64,000 nucleotides of DNA from Colwellia sp. TT2012 (GTDB lineage: Bacteria; Pseudomonadota; Gammaproteobacteria; Enterobacterales; Alteromonadaceae), in NCBI RefSeq assembly GCF_001440345.1, contig NZ_LJYX01000003.1, positions 1 through 64,000 on the forward strand, written 5' to 3'. Position 1 is the first letter of the stretch. Each line of letters begins with the position of its first letter. The translations under genes were made by a program, and so were the position numbers. This document shows, piece by piece, positions 19,498-29,191 of this stretch. The notes under the pieces are model-generated. The model worked only from the letters and a program-made list of their open reading frames with translations. It made no database searches and was not told the origin of the DNA.

Positions 19498-20022
19498 CTA
19501 GTGATCCCTTTGCGCAACGATTATAGCCTCTTTTCTTCTATAATCGAAAGTTAAGCTGCCAAAAAATGCGACACCTTTAAGATCTTTACCTTGAAAATTA
19601 ACTGTATTCACTTGCTTAGGGTAAGTATCGATGAGTATTGCATTTTTTACCACTATTTGAGGTAAAAAATTTTGCTGTTTACTTTCTTGGTAGGCGATGA
19701 TTTTACCGGAACTTATTTCAAATCCCAGCCAAGTTAAAGGGATTTGTATTTTATTTCTTTCTAGCGAGAATTTCTGCTCAAAATACTGTTGAATATATAA
19801 GTTGTAATATTTATGTTCTGCTGAAAAATTAATCTGTTTAAGCTCAGCAATGGCATTTTCAATGCCATGACTGGTAAATTGATGGATTATTTCCAGGTGT
19901 TTAGTTTTGGGGTTGGCGGTTAAATCACTTAGTCCAAAAAAATAGGTGGGACTAGTGGCAACTGCCACTAGTCCCGAGTATAAGCTTAGAGCAATTAAAA
20001 GCTTGCTCAGTACTTTAAGCAT
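19498..20022 (-). CDS. Exported DUF6702-like protein, coupled to an M1 peptidase gene
   Basis: A 174-residue protein with an N-terminal signal peptide (LLIALSLYSGLVAVATSP). The body, with NPKTKHLEIIHQFTSHGIENA and WLGFEISSGKIIAYQES, resembles the DUF6702 family, which I know as a small exported partner of secreted M1 metallopeptidases. Its ATG overlaps the stop codon of the preceding broken peptidase gene in the form TAATG, so translation was probably coupled. Function is unknown; loss of the peptidase may have left it without a partner. Confidence 0.55.
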   Translation of the reverse strand: MLKVLSKLLIALSLYSGLVAVATSPTYFFGLSDLTANPKTKHLEIIHQFTSHGIENAIAELKQINFSAEHKYYNLYIQQYFEQKFSLERNKIQIPLTWLGFEISSGKIIAYQESKQQNFLPQIVVKNAILIDTYPKQVNTVNFQGKDLKGVAFFGSLTFDYRRKEAIIVAQRDH

Positions 20023-22349
20023 TATAGGTCTTCTTCTTTTTGCTCTGTTTCGTCATTGATTTTATCGTCTGAGCTTTCTTTTAGCTTTTTATTATAATCA
20101 CGCATCATATCTTTTTTCTTGGCTTTATAAAGGTCAAAACGAGATTGAATAGGGCGCGCGGGCCAATAATTGTTATTGATATTAACATCAGCTGTTTGCC
20201 AGTTTGCATCTAAGGCAATCTCGGTGATTTCTTTATCACGTATTAATAACTTGGATACCTTTTTACTGTTTCGGCGCCAGATTTCAGCGGGTATATATAT
20301 GCTCAGTGGTACTGTCCGCATAGGTAATATCAAGTAAAATTGGCATCACTAAACCGCCATGATTAGAAAAGTCGATGATATAGAATTTACTATCATTAAC
20401 CAATAGCTCTAGCTGCCAAGGCTCTAATTCTTTATGGGCCTTATTATATTTATTGCGATCGACATTGGTGGCGGTGAACTTGTCATGCTCATTGTAGAAA
20501 TCTAATAGTTCTGGCTTGTCTTGAGTACGAAGCCATTGGCCTTGATTACGTGAATCGCTAATAAATTCGGGCTGCAGGTTATCTTGAGCGCGCTCCCATG
20601 CGGCTTCTATATCCGGATTTTGACTGTTTGGTCGATACAAATAGATATTATCAATGGATAAATCAACCGCTGAAGCATCTTCCATGGTGCGGAAAAAATC
20701 AGCTGGCGTTGGGCGTTTGAACTTCCAACGCATGGCATATTCCTTAAAGGCAAAGTCAAACAGCTCGCGACCCATAATGGTTTCGCGTAAAATATTTAAT
20801 GCCGTTGCTGGTTTGCCATAAGCGTTATTGCCGAATTGTAAAATTGACTCTGAATTGGTCATAATGGGTACTTGATTATTACTTTTCATGTAACTCGTAA
20901 TATTGGCGGCATGACCACGTCGAGAGGGGTAGCCTTCTTCCCAAGCTTGTTCGGCAAGAAATTTTAAAAAGCTATTGAAGCCCTCATCCATCCAGGTCCA
21001 CTGACGTTCATCTGAATTGACAATCATTGGAAAGTAGTTGTGGCCTACCTCATGAATAATATCACCAATTAAGCCGTATTTAGTGCGACGAGAATAGGTT
21101 TTTTCACCGGTTTTTTTATCCAAAGTAGGACGAGGACCATTGAAGGTTATCATCGGATATTCCATACCACCGACTGGGCCGTTTACTGAAATAGAAATGG
21201 GGTACGGGTAATCAAAGGTATATTTATTATATTGCTCCATCGTATGGATGATGGCTTCGGTAGAATATTTCTGCCAAAGTGGGTTGCCTTCGTTAGGGTA
21301 AAATGACATCGCCATAGTGTTGCTGTTACCCGGGTGAAAACCTTGGGCATCCCAGATAAATTTTCGGCTGGAGGCGAAGGCAAAGTCACGGATGTTTTTG
21401 GCTTTAAAATGCCATGTTTTTGTTTTGCTGCTACGTGATTTTTCATTCGCTAATGCTTCTGCTGGCGTAATGATTAAAACCGGTTTTTTAGCTGTTTTTG
21501 CTTGTTTTAAACGTTTACGATGGCTGCGGGTTAATACTTCGCTTGCATTTTGTAACACACCGGTGGCCGCAACGATATGATCGGCAGGGACGGTGATTTT
21601 TACGTCGTAGTCACCAAACTCTAAAGTGAACTCGCCACGCCCTAAAAATTGTTTATTTTGCCAGCCCATTGTATCGTAATAAGCTGCAGCTCTAAGGAAT
21701 CAACTAGCAATTTCATAAAGGTAGTTATCATCTTCTTTAAAGTATTCATAATCTGAACTACCACCAATACTTTCTGCTCGTGCAGTTGATAATGCCAGTT
21801 TATATTTATCTCAACACTAGCACCTGACTTTAATAGCTTAGGCAGGTCTATACGCATCATAGTGCCGTTAATAATATAAGGTAATGCCTTACCATTACTA
21901 GCGCTTACTTTGGTTGTTTGGTAATCACCATCAAAGGCTGGTGCTGCAACCATGGCACGAAAGTTTTTAAAAGTGACTTTCTTGTTACTCGGGGCGGTAT
22001 TGGTTGCTTTGTAAGCTGAATCACATTTCATGCGGTTTTGGTCTAGCTGTAACCATAAATAGCGTAAGGTATCAGGGGAGTTATTTTGATAATCCATCGT
22101 TTGTGCGCCCGTTAAGCGCTGAGTTTTGTCATCAAGGGTAATGGCAATGTCGTAATCAACTTTCTGCTGCCAATATTTATGGCCTGGCGCACCTGAAGCG
22201 GTACGGTAAATATTAGGGCTAGGTAATAGCTGCTCCATTTGGCGGAACTTATCATCGAAGGGCGCTTTATTTGCTTGGCTATTAGCTGACAGTAGGCCAG
22301 AAAATGCCAGTACTAGGCCTATTAAGGCAGTAGACGTTGAATTTTTCAT
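20022..22349 (-). pseudogene. Secreted M1-family metallopeptidase gene, broken in three places
   Basis: Read through, the gene encodes about 775 residues: a signal peptide (LVLAFSGLLSANSQA), an M1-type N-terminal beta domain, and a zinc site HEVGH plus the distal Glu in WMDEGFNSFLKF. It is interrupted by a frameshift near 21776-21790, an in-frame TGA at 21700-21702 (at the position of the W in the family motif YEIA-W-F), and a second frameshift at 20292-20300, where a TA repeat appears two bases shorter than the reading frame needs. The pieces are 21642-22349, 20284-21669 and 20022-20333. No full protein can be made. Confidence 0.85.
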
Positions 22350-22515
22350 ATTTTTATAAGGTAGAGTGGCACACGCTTTTATGGGATGTATTAATACGGA
22401 GCTGGGTTTTATATCTCAATCAGCAACACCTTGTTACTGAGTTACTGACAAAGCGATATTTGCGATAAGAAGTAGATTAATTAGGATCAGTGTAAAGATT
22501 AGGGGGGGATTAGAC

Positions 22516-22950
22516 TTAAGTACAGTTTTTACAACTACCGTGAGCTTCAACAATTTGATGACTAACGGTAAAACCGTTTGCATCAGCCATAGTGCGCAAC
22601 GCTAAATCAAAGTTATTAGACTGTATTTCTTCGACATGGCCACATTGGTCGCAAATTAATAGTTGCACTGGATGATTACATTCCCCGAAGTGATGACACA
22701 TTATAAAGGCATTAATCGACTCTATTTTATGGACAAAGCCCTGCTTAGATAAAAAATCTAAAGCACGATAAATGGTGGAGGGCTTGGCCGCAGCATCTAT
22801 TTCCTTTAGTTCTGCTAATAAATCGTAGGCGCCAACAGCCCCATGATGATTGGCTAGCAATAAAAATACTTGTTCTCTAACTTTAGTAAAACGAGCGCCT
22901 TTTTTTTGGCAAACGAGTTGTGCTTGTTGTAATAAAGATTCTGCCGTCAT
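22516..22950 (-). CDS. zur: Zinc uptake regulator Zur (Fur family)
   Basis: Zinc-sensing repressor. From the ATG at 22950 it has 144 residues and aligns from its first residues with E. coli Zur (MTAESLLQQAQLVCQKKGARF). The winged-helix segment contains AKPSTIYRALDFLSKQGFVHKIES, which is the Zur rather than Fur version, and the structural zinc site has the cysteine pairs ICDQCGH and SCKNC. The longer start at 23004 adds residues not seen in the family. A candidate operator for this repressor lies upstream of merC at 8434. Confidence 0.88.
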   Translation of the reverse strand: MTAESLLQQAQLVCQKKGARFTKVREQVFLLLANHHGAVGAYDLLAELKEIDAAAKPSTIYRALDFLSKQGFVHKIESINAFIMCHHFGECNHPVQLLICDQCGHVEEIQSNNFDLALRTMADANGFTVSHQIVEAHGSCKNCT

Positions 22951-23138
22951 GGTGATATTTAGATATATATTGTCTAAGAGCTGATTATTTTTCCAGTGTA
23001 GCATAGCTATTTATCAGGGCGTAAATATTTTTATCTTAGGCTGAACGGATGGCTAGCATGGCTTGTTAGCGGGAGGTTTATTATGTCGTTATAAACCATT
23101 CGCCATTTAAATAGCCTTCCATTACAATGAGGTTTATT

Positions 23139-23168
23139 CGCCAAAAAGACAGCGCTGTCTTTTTGGCG
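23139..23168. repeat. Perfect 30-base palindrome between zur and the NagX-like gene
   Basis: The arms are CGCCAAAAAGACAGC (23139-23153) and its exact complement (23154-23168), with no spacer. It is 33 bases before the start of the gene at 23201. The core GACAGCGCTGTC followed by five T could act as an attenuator or terminator in the leader, or as a protein-binding dyad. It lies in the upstream region of both divergent genes. Confidence 0.8.
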
Positions 23169-23200
23169 TTGTTTGATGATTAATTTGCTAGGAAATTACC

Positions 23201-24277
23201 ATGACCCGTTATCTCGCGCTCGATGCTTTTAGAGGCATTACCATCGCTTTAATGATTTTAGTCAATACGCCGGGAACCTGGTCGCATGTTTATGCGCCCT
23301 TATTACATGCCGAGTGGCATGGCGCTACGCCAACTGACTTAGTCTTCCCCTTTTTCTTATTTATCATTGGTTCAGCCATGTTTTTCTCTTTTAAAAAGAG
23401 TAACTTTTCGGCGAGCCTTAAGCAATTTAAGCGAATTATTAAACGTGGCTTTATCATGTTTTTCATTGGCTTTATGTTAAACGTTATTCCCTTTAGCACT
23501 AATGTTGAAGATTGGCGAGTGATGGGGGTTTTACAACGCATAGGGTTAGCCTACGCTGTGGCGGCTTGTTTAGTACTTATACTAAAGCGCCGCGGCATAT
23601 TTATTGTGTCAGCGGTTATGTTATTGGGCTACTGGGCATTACTCTTGAGTGTCGGTGAGGGCGCTTTAACCCTGGAAGGTAATATTATTCGTCAGTTTGA
23701 TTTGGCGGTGCTAGGCGCTAATCATATGTATACCATGCGCGGTGTTGCTTTTGAGCCAGAAGGCTTATTAAGTACTATTCCTGCCATAGTGAATATGCTA
23801 CTTGGTTTTGAATTAACGCGTTATTTAACCAGTATTAAAGATAAAAAAAGCAGTGTTATTAAGTTAACCCTGATTGGCGGCTTAGCGATAGGCTTCGCGG
23901 TGTTATGGAGCTTAATTCTCCCCATTAATAAGTCTTTATGGACACCTTCTTATGTTATTTATTCCACCGGCTTCGCTTGTCTATTACTGGCCGCCTTTAT
24001 CTGGTTAATTGATATCATGAAGCAGGTGAAATTTGCCCAGCCGCTATTGGTTTATGGTACTAATCCCTTGTTTGTTTATGTATTGTCATTTTTAGTAGTG
24101 ACAGTTTACTTAAATATTCAGTTAGCGGATGTCTCACTGTATGCCTGGTTATATCAGCAACTTAGTGCGCTATTTACGCCGAAATTGGCATCATTTATTT
24201 TTGCTTTTTTACATGTGATATTTTTCTGGTATGTGTCATTAAAACTCTATCAACGCCAAATATTTATTAAAATTTAG
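23201..24277 (+). CDS. NagX-like membrane acyltransferase (COG4299/DUF5009)
   Basis: A 358-residue integral inner-membrane protein with about ten hydrophobic segments. It has the family start YLALDAFRGITIALMILVNTPG, the second motif LVFPFFLFIIGSAMFFS and the histidine and aspartate pattern of the heparan-alpha-glucosaminide acetyltransferase-like group. In Shewanella a member called NagX is part of N-acetylglucosamine utilisation; no such genes are next to this copy, so its substrate is open. The ATG lies behind a weak ribosome binding site. Confidence 0.75.
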   Translation: MTRYLALDAFRGITIALMILVNTPGTWSHVYAPLLHAEWHGATPTDLVFPFFLFIIGSAMFFSFKKSNFSASLKQFKRIIKRGFIMFFIGFMLNVIPFSTNVEDWRVMGVLQRIGLAYAVAACLVLILKRRGIFIVSAVMLLGYWALLLSVGEGALTLEGNIIRQFDLAVLGANHMYTMRGVAFEPEGLLSTIPAIVNMLLGFELTRYLTSIKDKKSSVIKLTLIGGLAIGFAVLWSLILPINKSLWTPSYVIYSTGFACLLLAAFIWLIDIMKQVKFAQPLLVYGTNPLFVYVLSFLVVTVYLNIQLADVSLYAWLYQQLSALFTPKLASFIFAFLHVIFFWYVSLKLYQRQIFIKI

Positions 24278-24428
24278 TGATAAAGTTCCCGTGCTTAATT
24301 TCATAAATTATCATTGAAGTTAAGCGTTAAAAGGCTATCAAAAATCCTTGTTTTTGCTATGCTTAGCTAATGATTTTACACCATCAATCATGGCATGAGT
24401 AAAGTAAAAATAAGGAGTTATTTAACGA

Positions 24429-25784
24429 GTGAATAAAGCTAAGCTGAGCCAAGATGAAAACTTATCTTTCAAAGTTAGTCATCAATTATTGCCGCAAGAA
24501 TATCAGCGTATGGACCTTTACTTCTCACTTCCAGTTGAAATGGGCATCAATCCGAGTACGCTCAATGAAGAAGAATTCTTTTACTCCAATATTAAAAACC
24601 ATAGCGCTTACTACGCGGATAAATTACACCTGCCTTTAGTGAGAAGTCGTTTTATTAGCCAAAATAAAGGTGAACAAAGCGATTATCGACTAAACCTTAA
24701 TTTATATTCTTATCAGGTTACCAAAGCACTGGATGCTGATATCAAACAAACACTCAAGTTAAAATCTGCAGAAGAATTTTATCCTGCGGCCATTGAGTTG
24801 GCGGAGCAAACCCAGTTATTGACCAAAAAGTTAAGGCGTTATACCCCCTCAGATAATAAACTCATTTCCTTTTTTGAAAATGCTGACAATTATTTAAGTT
24901 GGCATATAGAACAATCATTTTTAAAGCTGCTGACTTTGGGACCGAAAAGCTCAGAATTCACCCTTGAGCGAGAGTCGTTGTTGAGCTTATGTAAAGCTGA
25001 AAATAGCTATCGTGTTGACAATAAGTACAACTCGCAAGTCACCCTTGATGACGCTAACCGTATAACCAATAAGATGCGGTTATTACAACGATTGATAGAA
25101 TATGGCGTAGTCTTTCAACGGCAAACCCGTTATTTAAATGTTAACTTAAAGCGTTTAGTGCGTGGTGTCATCACGGCAGTTATCATGGCTTTTGTCATGG
25201 TACTGGTGTTAAATGCTCGTTCTAATTTTACTGAAGTTACGGTGGCTTTAGTGGCTTTTCTCGGGCTGATTTATGGTCTGCGAGAAACATTTAAAGAAGA
25301 TTTAACCAGTTTGATTTGGCGAAAAATTCAAAAAGGCCGGCCCAAGTGGCAAAACTTATTTACCCATAGCGTCACCAAAAAACGCATCTTAAGTCAAATT
25401 CTTTGGTTAGAATACATAAGTAGTAAAGACTTGCCTAAAACCGTTAATGACATGTTTCAGCAACGTCGTCAGCAAAATAAACAAGCGGCGCAATTATTGC
25501 ATTTTCGTTGTGATAATAAGGTCATGGCGAAAGAGTTTTTACCTGGTTATGATGAAATTCAGCAGCAAACCTTTTTTAATTTAACGCCTTTTGTGCGTTT
25601 TTTAAAAAAAGGCGCGGGTCGCTTATACACCCTAGAAGGGCAAAAAATTTCTAGCCAAGGGGTAGAGCGGCGTTATCAAATTAATCTAATTTTACGGCAT
25701 TTATCCCAAGGTGAAGAATCGCTACAGCGTTTTAAAATCACTTTAAATCGCTCAGAAATTGTCAATATTGAGCTCATTGAATAA
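24429..25784 (+). CDS. Unknown inner-membrane protein (451 residues)
   Basis: I do not recognise a family. The protein starts at a GTG with AAGGAG upstream. Residues 1-225 and 300-451 are soluble and rich in charged residues; between them are two membrane segments, RGVITAVIMAFVMVLVLNA and VTVALVAFLGLIYGLRET, separated by about 12 residues. The topology therefore is a membrane hairpin with both large domains on the same, probably cytoplasmic, side. It is a monocistronic-looking gene between the NagX-like gene and the ribosomal operon. Confidence 0.7.
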   Translation: MNKAKLSQDENLSFKVSHQLLPQEYQRMDLYFSLPVEMGINPSTLNEEEFFYSNIKNHSAYYADKLHLPLVRSRFISQNKGEQSDYRLNLNLYSYQVTKALDADIKQTLKLKSAEEFYPAAIELAEQTQLLTKKLRRYTPSDNKLISFFENADNYLSWHIEQSFLKLLTLGPKSSEFTLERESLLSLCKAENSYRVDNKYNSQVTLDDANRITNKMRLLQRLIEYGVVFQRQTRYLNVNLKRLVRGVITAVIMAFVMVLVLNARSNFTEVTVALVAFLGLIYGLRETFKEDLTSLIWRKIQKGRPKWQNLFTHSVTKKRILSQILWLEYISSKDLPKTVNDMFQQRRQQNKQAAQLLHFRCDNKVMAKEFLPGYDEIQQQTFFNLTPFVRFLKKGAGRLYTLEGQKISSQGVERRYQINLILRHLSQGEESLQRFKITLNRSEIVNIELIE

Positions 25785-25855
25785 AGTAATATTAACCTAG
25801 GTACCGCTATCTATAGTCTGCTACTGCATGCTAATGAGTATAAGTTAGTTATTAC

Positions 25856-25884
25856 TTGCTTTTTCTGCTTGTTTTCCCTACAAT
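25856..25884 (+). promoter_or_regulatory. Sigma-70 promoter of the rpsF operon
   Basis: TTGCTT (25856-25861), a 17-base spacer, and TACAAT (25879-25884). The predicted start point near 25891 leaves a leader of about 85 bases before rpsF. Confidence 0.65.
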
Positions 25885-25919
25885 ACGCCTCCTTAATTCA
25901 GCCTGAACTTTTGTTCCTT

Positions 25920-25970
25920 GCCTCAACTGGTGTTGGCTGAGCCAGAAAATGAGGCTACAACCGTAAGGAG
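25920..25970 (+). promoter_or_regulatory. S6:S18-binding leader of the rpsF operon
   Basis: GCCTCA (25920-25925) pairs with TGAGGC (25950-25955), an inner CTGG pairs with CCAG, and an unpaired CCG (25961-25963) follows just before the ribosome binding site AAGGAG. This is the layout of the described S6:S18 mRNA motif, in which the ribosomal protein pair binds the CCG element and represses its own translation. Confidence 0.6.
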
Positions 25971-25976
25971 CTCGTA

Positions 25977-26417
25977 ATGCGTCATTACGAAATCATATTT
26001 ATGGTTCACCCTGATCAGAGTGAACAAGTGCCTGGTATGATCCAGCGCTACACAGACTTGATCAATGCTGCTGAAGGCAAAATCCATCGTCTAGAAGACT
26101 GGGGCCGTCGTCAATTAGCATACCCAATCAAGAAACTACACAAAGCACACTATGTTCTTATGAACATTGAAGTGCCACAGTCAGTTATTGATGAATTAGA
26201 AACAGCTTTCCGTTATAACGAGATTGTTCTTCGTAACATGATCATGCGTACTAAAACAGCGGTAACTGTAGCATCGCCAATGGCTGCTGCTAAAGATGAC
26301 CGTCGTGACGATCGTCGTGATGACCGTCGTGATGTTAAGAAAGAAGTTACTACTGCGCCAGTTGAAGCTAAAGAAGTCTCTACCGAAGAGAAGTCTGAAG
26401 AAGCGGCTAGCGAATAA
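25977..26417 (+). CDS. rpsF: 30S ribosomal protein S6
   Basis: Small-subunit protein that pairs with S18 on the platform. The core (about 1-100, beginning [18 protein letters not shown]) is standard. The tail beyond residue 100 is a charged extension with three copies of DDRR encoded by a 12-base tandem repeat, followed by Glu-rich sequence. The operon order rpsF-priB-rpsR-rplI is the usual one. The upstream leader probably gives feedback control by S6 and S18. Confidence 0.97.
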   Translation: MRHYEIIFMVHPDQSEQVPGMIQRYTDLINAAEGKIHRLEDWGRRQLAYPIKKLHKAHYVLMNIEVPQSVIDELETAFRYNEIVLRNMIMRTKTAVTVASPMAAAKDDRRDDRRDDRRDVKKEVTTAPVEAKEVSTEEKSEEAASE

Positions 26418-26424
26418 GTAATTT

Positions 26425-26769
26425 GTGATGCTCTCGCAAAGTTCCTTGCAAGGTTCGTTACAAGAGAATTGCCTAGTGTTGAGTGGTACGGTGGTGAAAG
26501 CCCCAAGACAGTCAACCAGCCCAGCAGGTATTGTTCATAGTCAATTTTCTATAGACCATAAGTCTATACAAAATGAAGCGGGTTTGAACCGACAAGCATT
26601 TGTCAGAATACAGGTTGTTGCTACAGGTGAATTATCACACTTAACGCGTAAATTAGTTGCTGGACAAACTGTAAAAGTGAGTGGTTTTATTAACCGTCAC
26701 GAATCTAGAAATGGTAACCCACTTTTAGTCTTACATGCTCAGCAAATACAAATGATTAATTTAGACTGA
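26425..26769 (+). CDS. priB: Primosomal replication protein N, PriB
   Basis: Single-stranded-DNA-binding OB-fold protein of the replication restart primosome. The core [22 protein letters not shown] and the C-terminal [16 protein letters not shown] align well with E. coli PriB. The reading frame opens at GTG 26425 or ATG 26428, about 12 residues longer at the N-terminus than E. coli PriB, with no clear ribosome binding site; an internal start nearer ENCLVL is possible. It is co-transcribed with rpsF, 8 bases downstream. Confidence 0.9.
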   Translation: MMLSQSSLQGSLQENCLVLSGTVVKAPRQSTSPAGIVHSQFSIDHKSIQNEAGLNRQAFVRIQVVATGELSHLTRKLVAGQTVKVSGFINRHESRNGNPLLVLHAQQIQMINLD

Positions 26770-26824
26770 TTTTCTTTTACTCTTTTTAAAGAGTAGAGTA
26801 AGGAAATTAAGTCAGGAGAATATT

Positions 26825-27052
26825 ATGTCTCGTTTTTTTAGACGTCGTAAGTTTTGCCGCTTTACCGCGGAAGGCGCAACTTCTATCGATTATAAAGATG
26901 TTGCTACTTTAAAAAACTATATCACTGAAAGTGGTAAAATCGTTCCTAGCCGTATCACTGGTACTGCTGCTAAATATCAACGTCAATTAACTCGTGCGAT
27001 TAAACGCGCTCGTTACTTGGCATTGTTACCATACACTGACTTACACAAGTAA
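26825..27052 (+). CDS. rpsR: 30S ribosomal protein S18
   Basis: Small-subunit protein that binds S6. It has 75 residues, the usual length, with the basic start [17 protein letters not shown] and the conserved [23 protein letters not shown] is preceded by CAGGAG. It forms the S6:S18 pair thought to bind the leader at 25920. Confidence 0.97.
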   Translation: MSRFFRRRKFCRFTAEGATSIDYKDVATLKNYITESGKIVPSRITGTAAKYQRQLTRAIKRARYLALLPYTDLHK

Positions 27053-27070
27053 GCTTAAAAGGGGTTTATT

Positions 27071-27523
27071 ATGGAAGTAATTCTTCTAGACAAAATCGCC
27101 AAGTTAGGCGGCCTTGGTGACAAGGTATCTGTTAAATCAGGTTATGCACGTAACTACTTATTACCACAAGGTAAAGCAGTATTTGCATCAGCAGCTAACG
27201 TTGAGCACTTTGAAGCTCGTCGTGCTGACATCGAAGCTAAGTTAGCTGACGTTTTAGCCACGGCGACAGCTCGTGCAGCTAAAATTGTTGAGTTAGCTGA
27301 AGTTACTATCGCATCAAAATCTGGTGACGAAGGTAAATTATTCGGTTCTATTGGTACTCGTGATATCGCTGATGCGATCACTGAAGCTGGCGTTGAAGTT
27401 ACTAAAGCTGAAGTACGTTTACCATTAGGTGCTATTCGCGAAACAGGTGAATTCGAAATCGCTATTCACTTACACACTGATGTTGATACTAACATCAAAG
27501 TTGTAGTTATCGCTGAAGCATAA
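27071..27523 (+). CDS. rplI: 50S ribosomal protein L9
   Basis: Large-subunit protein made of two globular domains joined by a long helix. The signature is [30 protein letters not shown] in spirit: here [20 protein letters not shown] is plain near residue 17. The 150 residues are normal. It is the last gene of the operon, with a terminator about 60 bases later. Confidence 0.97.
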   Translation: MEVILLDKIAKLGGLGDKVSVKSGYARNYLLPQGKAVFASAANVEHFEARRADIEAKLADVLATATARAAKIVELAEVTIASKSGDEGKLFGSIGTRDIADAITEAGVEVTKAEVRLPLGAIRETGEFEIAIHLHTDVDTNIKVVVIAEA

Positions 27524-27525
27524 TT

Positions 27526-27552
27526 TGTAGGAGCGACTTTAGTCGCGCGAAA
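27526..27552 (+). repeat. REP-like palindromic unit
   Basis: TGTAGGAGCGACTTTAGTCG followed by CGCGA is a short palindrome with the head and stem of REP elements (GGAGCGACT/AGTCGC). It begins just after the rplI stop codon and precedes the terminator. It is related to the units at 156-249. Confidence 0.5.
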
Positions 27553-27584
27553 CAGGCATTAGCTTAGTTTCAACTGCAAAAATA

Positions 27585-27622
27585 AAAACACCGCACTCTC
27601 ATTGAGATTGCGGTGTTTTTTA
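27585..27622 (+). terminator. Terminator of the rpsF operon
   Basis: ACACCGCA and TGCGGTGT, extended inside by TCTC and GAGA, form a strong hairpin followed by six T residues. Confidence 0.85.
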
Positions 27623-27786
27623 TTGTGAAGGAAAAATTAGCAGTAGCAAGGCGCTTGATTGACAGTGAATTTAACGTGGGCGTAAATAAAAAAACTCCTA
27701 TAGTAATCTTATTAAGCGAGTTCAGGTTAACCAAGTATTGCCTGCGTGCACCGAGATATGCATGTTTAAGCATACCTCTGTGAGCT

Positions 27787-28467
27787 CTAACTGGCGATAA
27801 GCTCGGTGGTTAATGTGTGATAGCTGGTTATGGCGGGGAAATCAGTAATAACAGCTGCTGCTTTCTTACTGTCAGGATTAGCAATGGCCAGTAAGTGCTT
27901 AATGCCGTACTGCTGAGCAGACTTGAGTATTTCGATACTGTCATCAATAAATAGTGTGCTATCACAATCAAAGCCATGTTTATCTTGCAGGCGTTGCCAT
28001 AATAACGGCGACTCTTTGCTGACGCCAAATTCATGGGTAGAGTATAGCGTATCAAAATATTGGTCTAACTGGGTACGTTCAATTTTTAATGATAATGCTT
28101 CAGGGTGAGCATTGGTCACCAAAACAACGTCTCTGCCACTGGCTCTGAGTGCTAATAAAAAATCTCTGGCATCACTGCGTAAATGAATTAAGTGTTGAAT
28201 TTCGCGTTTGAGTTCTTTAATAGGCATTTGGGTTTGCTGTGACCAGTAATCTAGGCAATACCATTCAATAGTACCGACAACCGCTAAGTAATCAGCTTTT
28301 AGCTTAGCTTTTGCTGCTTCTATCGATATCGACATTTTTTCACTGTAACGTAAAGGTAGGTGTTCTAGCCAAAAATGATTATCAAAGTGTAAATCTAAAA
28401 TGGTGCCATCCATATCAATTAACACGGTAGAAATTTGTGACCAATTAATGTTTGCCATATTGGCCAT
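27787..28467 (-). CDS. yrfG: GMP/IMP nucleotidase YrfG (HAD family)
   Basis: A 226-residue cytosolic phosphatase of the HAD superfamily. Motif I is VLIDMDGTILDLHFDN with the nucleophile Asp, motif II is VLVTNAHP, and motif IV is TLFIDDSIEIL. The motif FDNHFWLEHLPLRY is typical of YrfG. It lies divergent from nudE, as yrfG and nudE do in Shewanella and E. coli. The Met at 28467 is followed by a repeated MANMANI; a start at the second Met is possible. Confidence 0.9.
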   Translation of the reverse strand: MANMANINWSQISTVLIDMDGTILDLHFDNHFWLEHLPLRYSEKMSISIEAAKAKLKADYLAVVGTIEWYCLDYWSQQTQMPIKELKREIQHLIHLRSDARDFLLALRASGRDVVLVTNAHPEALSLKIERTQLDQYFDTLYSTHEFGVSKESPLLWQRLQDKHGFDCDSTLFIDDSIEILKSAQQYGIKHLLAIANPDSKKAAAVITDFPAITSYHTLTTELIAS

Positions 28468-28583
28468 TCCTCAGAATAAATATCAGTGCAATAAATATTA
28501 GCATTTTGCTATTCCAAAAGTATTGTTTATCGTGTCATTATAGTGATATCTAATGAACAAAAATAACTAAAGTAGCTAGCTTT

Positions 28584-29135
28584 ATGGCTGATAAAAATCA
28601 ATTACCTACCATCACTCATCGCCAACAAGTGGCTAAAAGTAACTTATTCGCTATTGAGCAAATAGATCTCACTTTTAGTAATGGTGAAAAAAGGCAATAT
28701 GAGCGCATGATTGGCTCTGGTCGTGGCGCTGTCATGATAGTACCTATGCTTGATGATGAGACCTTATTACTGGTTCGTGAATATTGTGCTGGCACCCATA
28801 GTTATTTATTAGGCTTCCCGAAAGGCCTTATTGATCAAGGTGAGCAGCCTCAGCAGGCTGCCAATAGAGAACTACAAGAAGAAATTGGTTACGGCAGTGA
28901 GCAATTATATCAGGTTAGTGAATTAATGATGGCACCGGCATTTTTTAATGCAAAAATGACCATTTTTTTAGCTAAGCAACTTTATAGTGCTGAGCTTGAA
29001 GGTGATGAGCCAGAACCATTAGAAGTGGTATCTTGGCCGATTAAAGACTATAAAGAACTGTTACAACAACCTGATTTTACCGAAGCACGCAGTATTGCAG
29101 CATTAATGTTAGTACGAGATTTTCTTGAAAATTAA
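28584..29135 (+). CDS. nudE: ADP compounds hydrolase NudE
   Basis: Nudix hydrolase acting on ADP-ribose, NADH and diadenosine polyphosphates. The Nudix box reads GLIDQGEQPQQAANRELQEE followed by IGY, with all acidic ligands. The 183 residues match the family. It is followed by cysQ after 56 bases, a conserved pair. Confidence 0.93.
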   Translation: MADKNQLPTITHRQQVAKSNLFAIEQIDLTFSNGEKRQYERMIGSGRGAVMIVPMLDDETLLLVREYCAGTHSYLLGFPKGLIDQGEQPQQAANRELQEEIGYGSEQLYQVSELMMAPAFFNAKMTIFLAKQLYSAELEGDEPEPLEVVSWPIKDYKELLQQPDFTEARSIAALMLVRDFLEN

Positions 29136-29191
29136 CTTACAATGAATTGATAGTTATCAGGTGCTAAAGCAACGATGAACGGGGTATAACG

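Noticed and set aside
22951..23004. Longer Zur start
   Set aside because: The extra 18 residues have no counterpart in Zur proteins and the shorter start aligns directly.
26213..26515. Minus-strand open frame over the rpsF tail
   Set aside because: It mirrors the charged repeat of S6 and has poor protein character.
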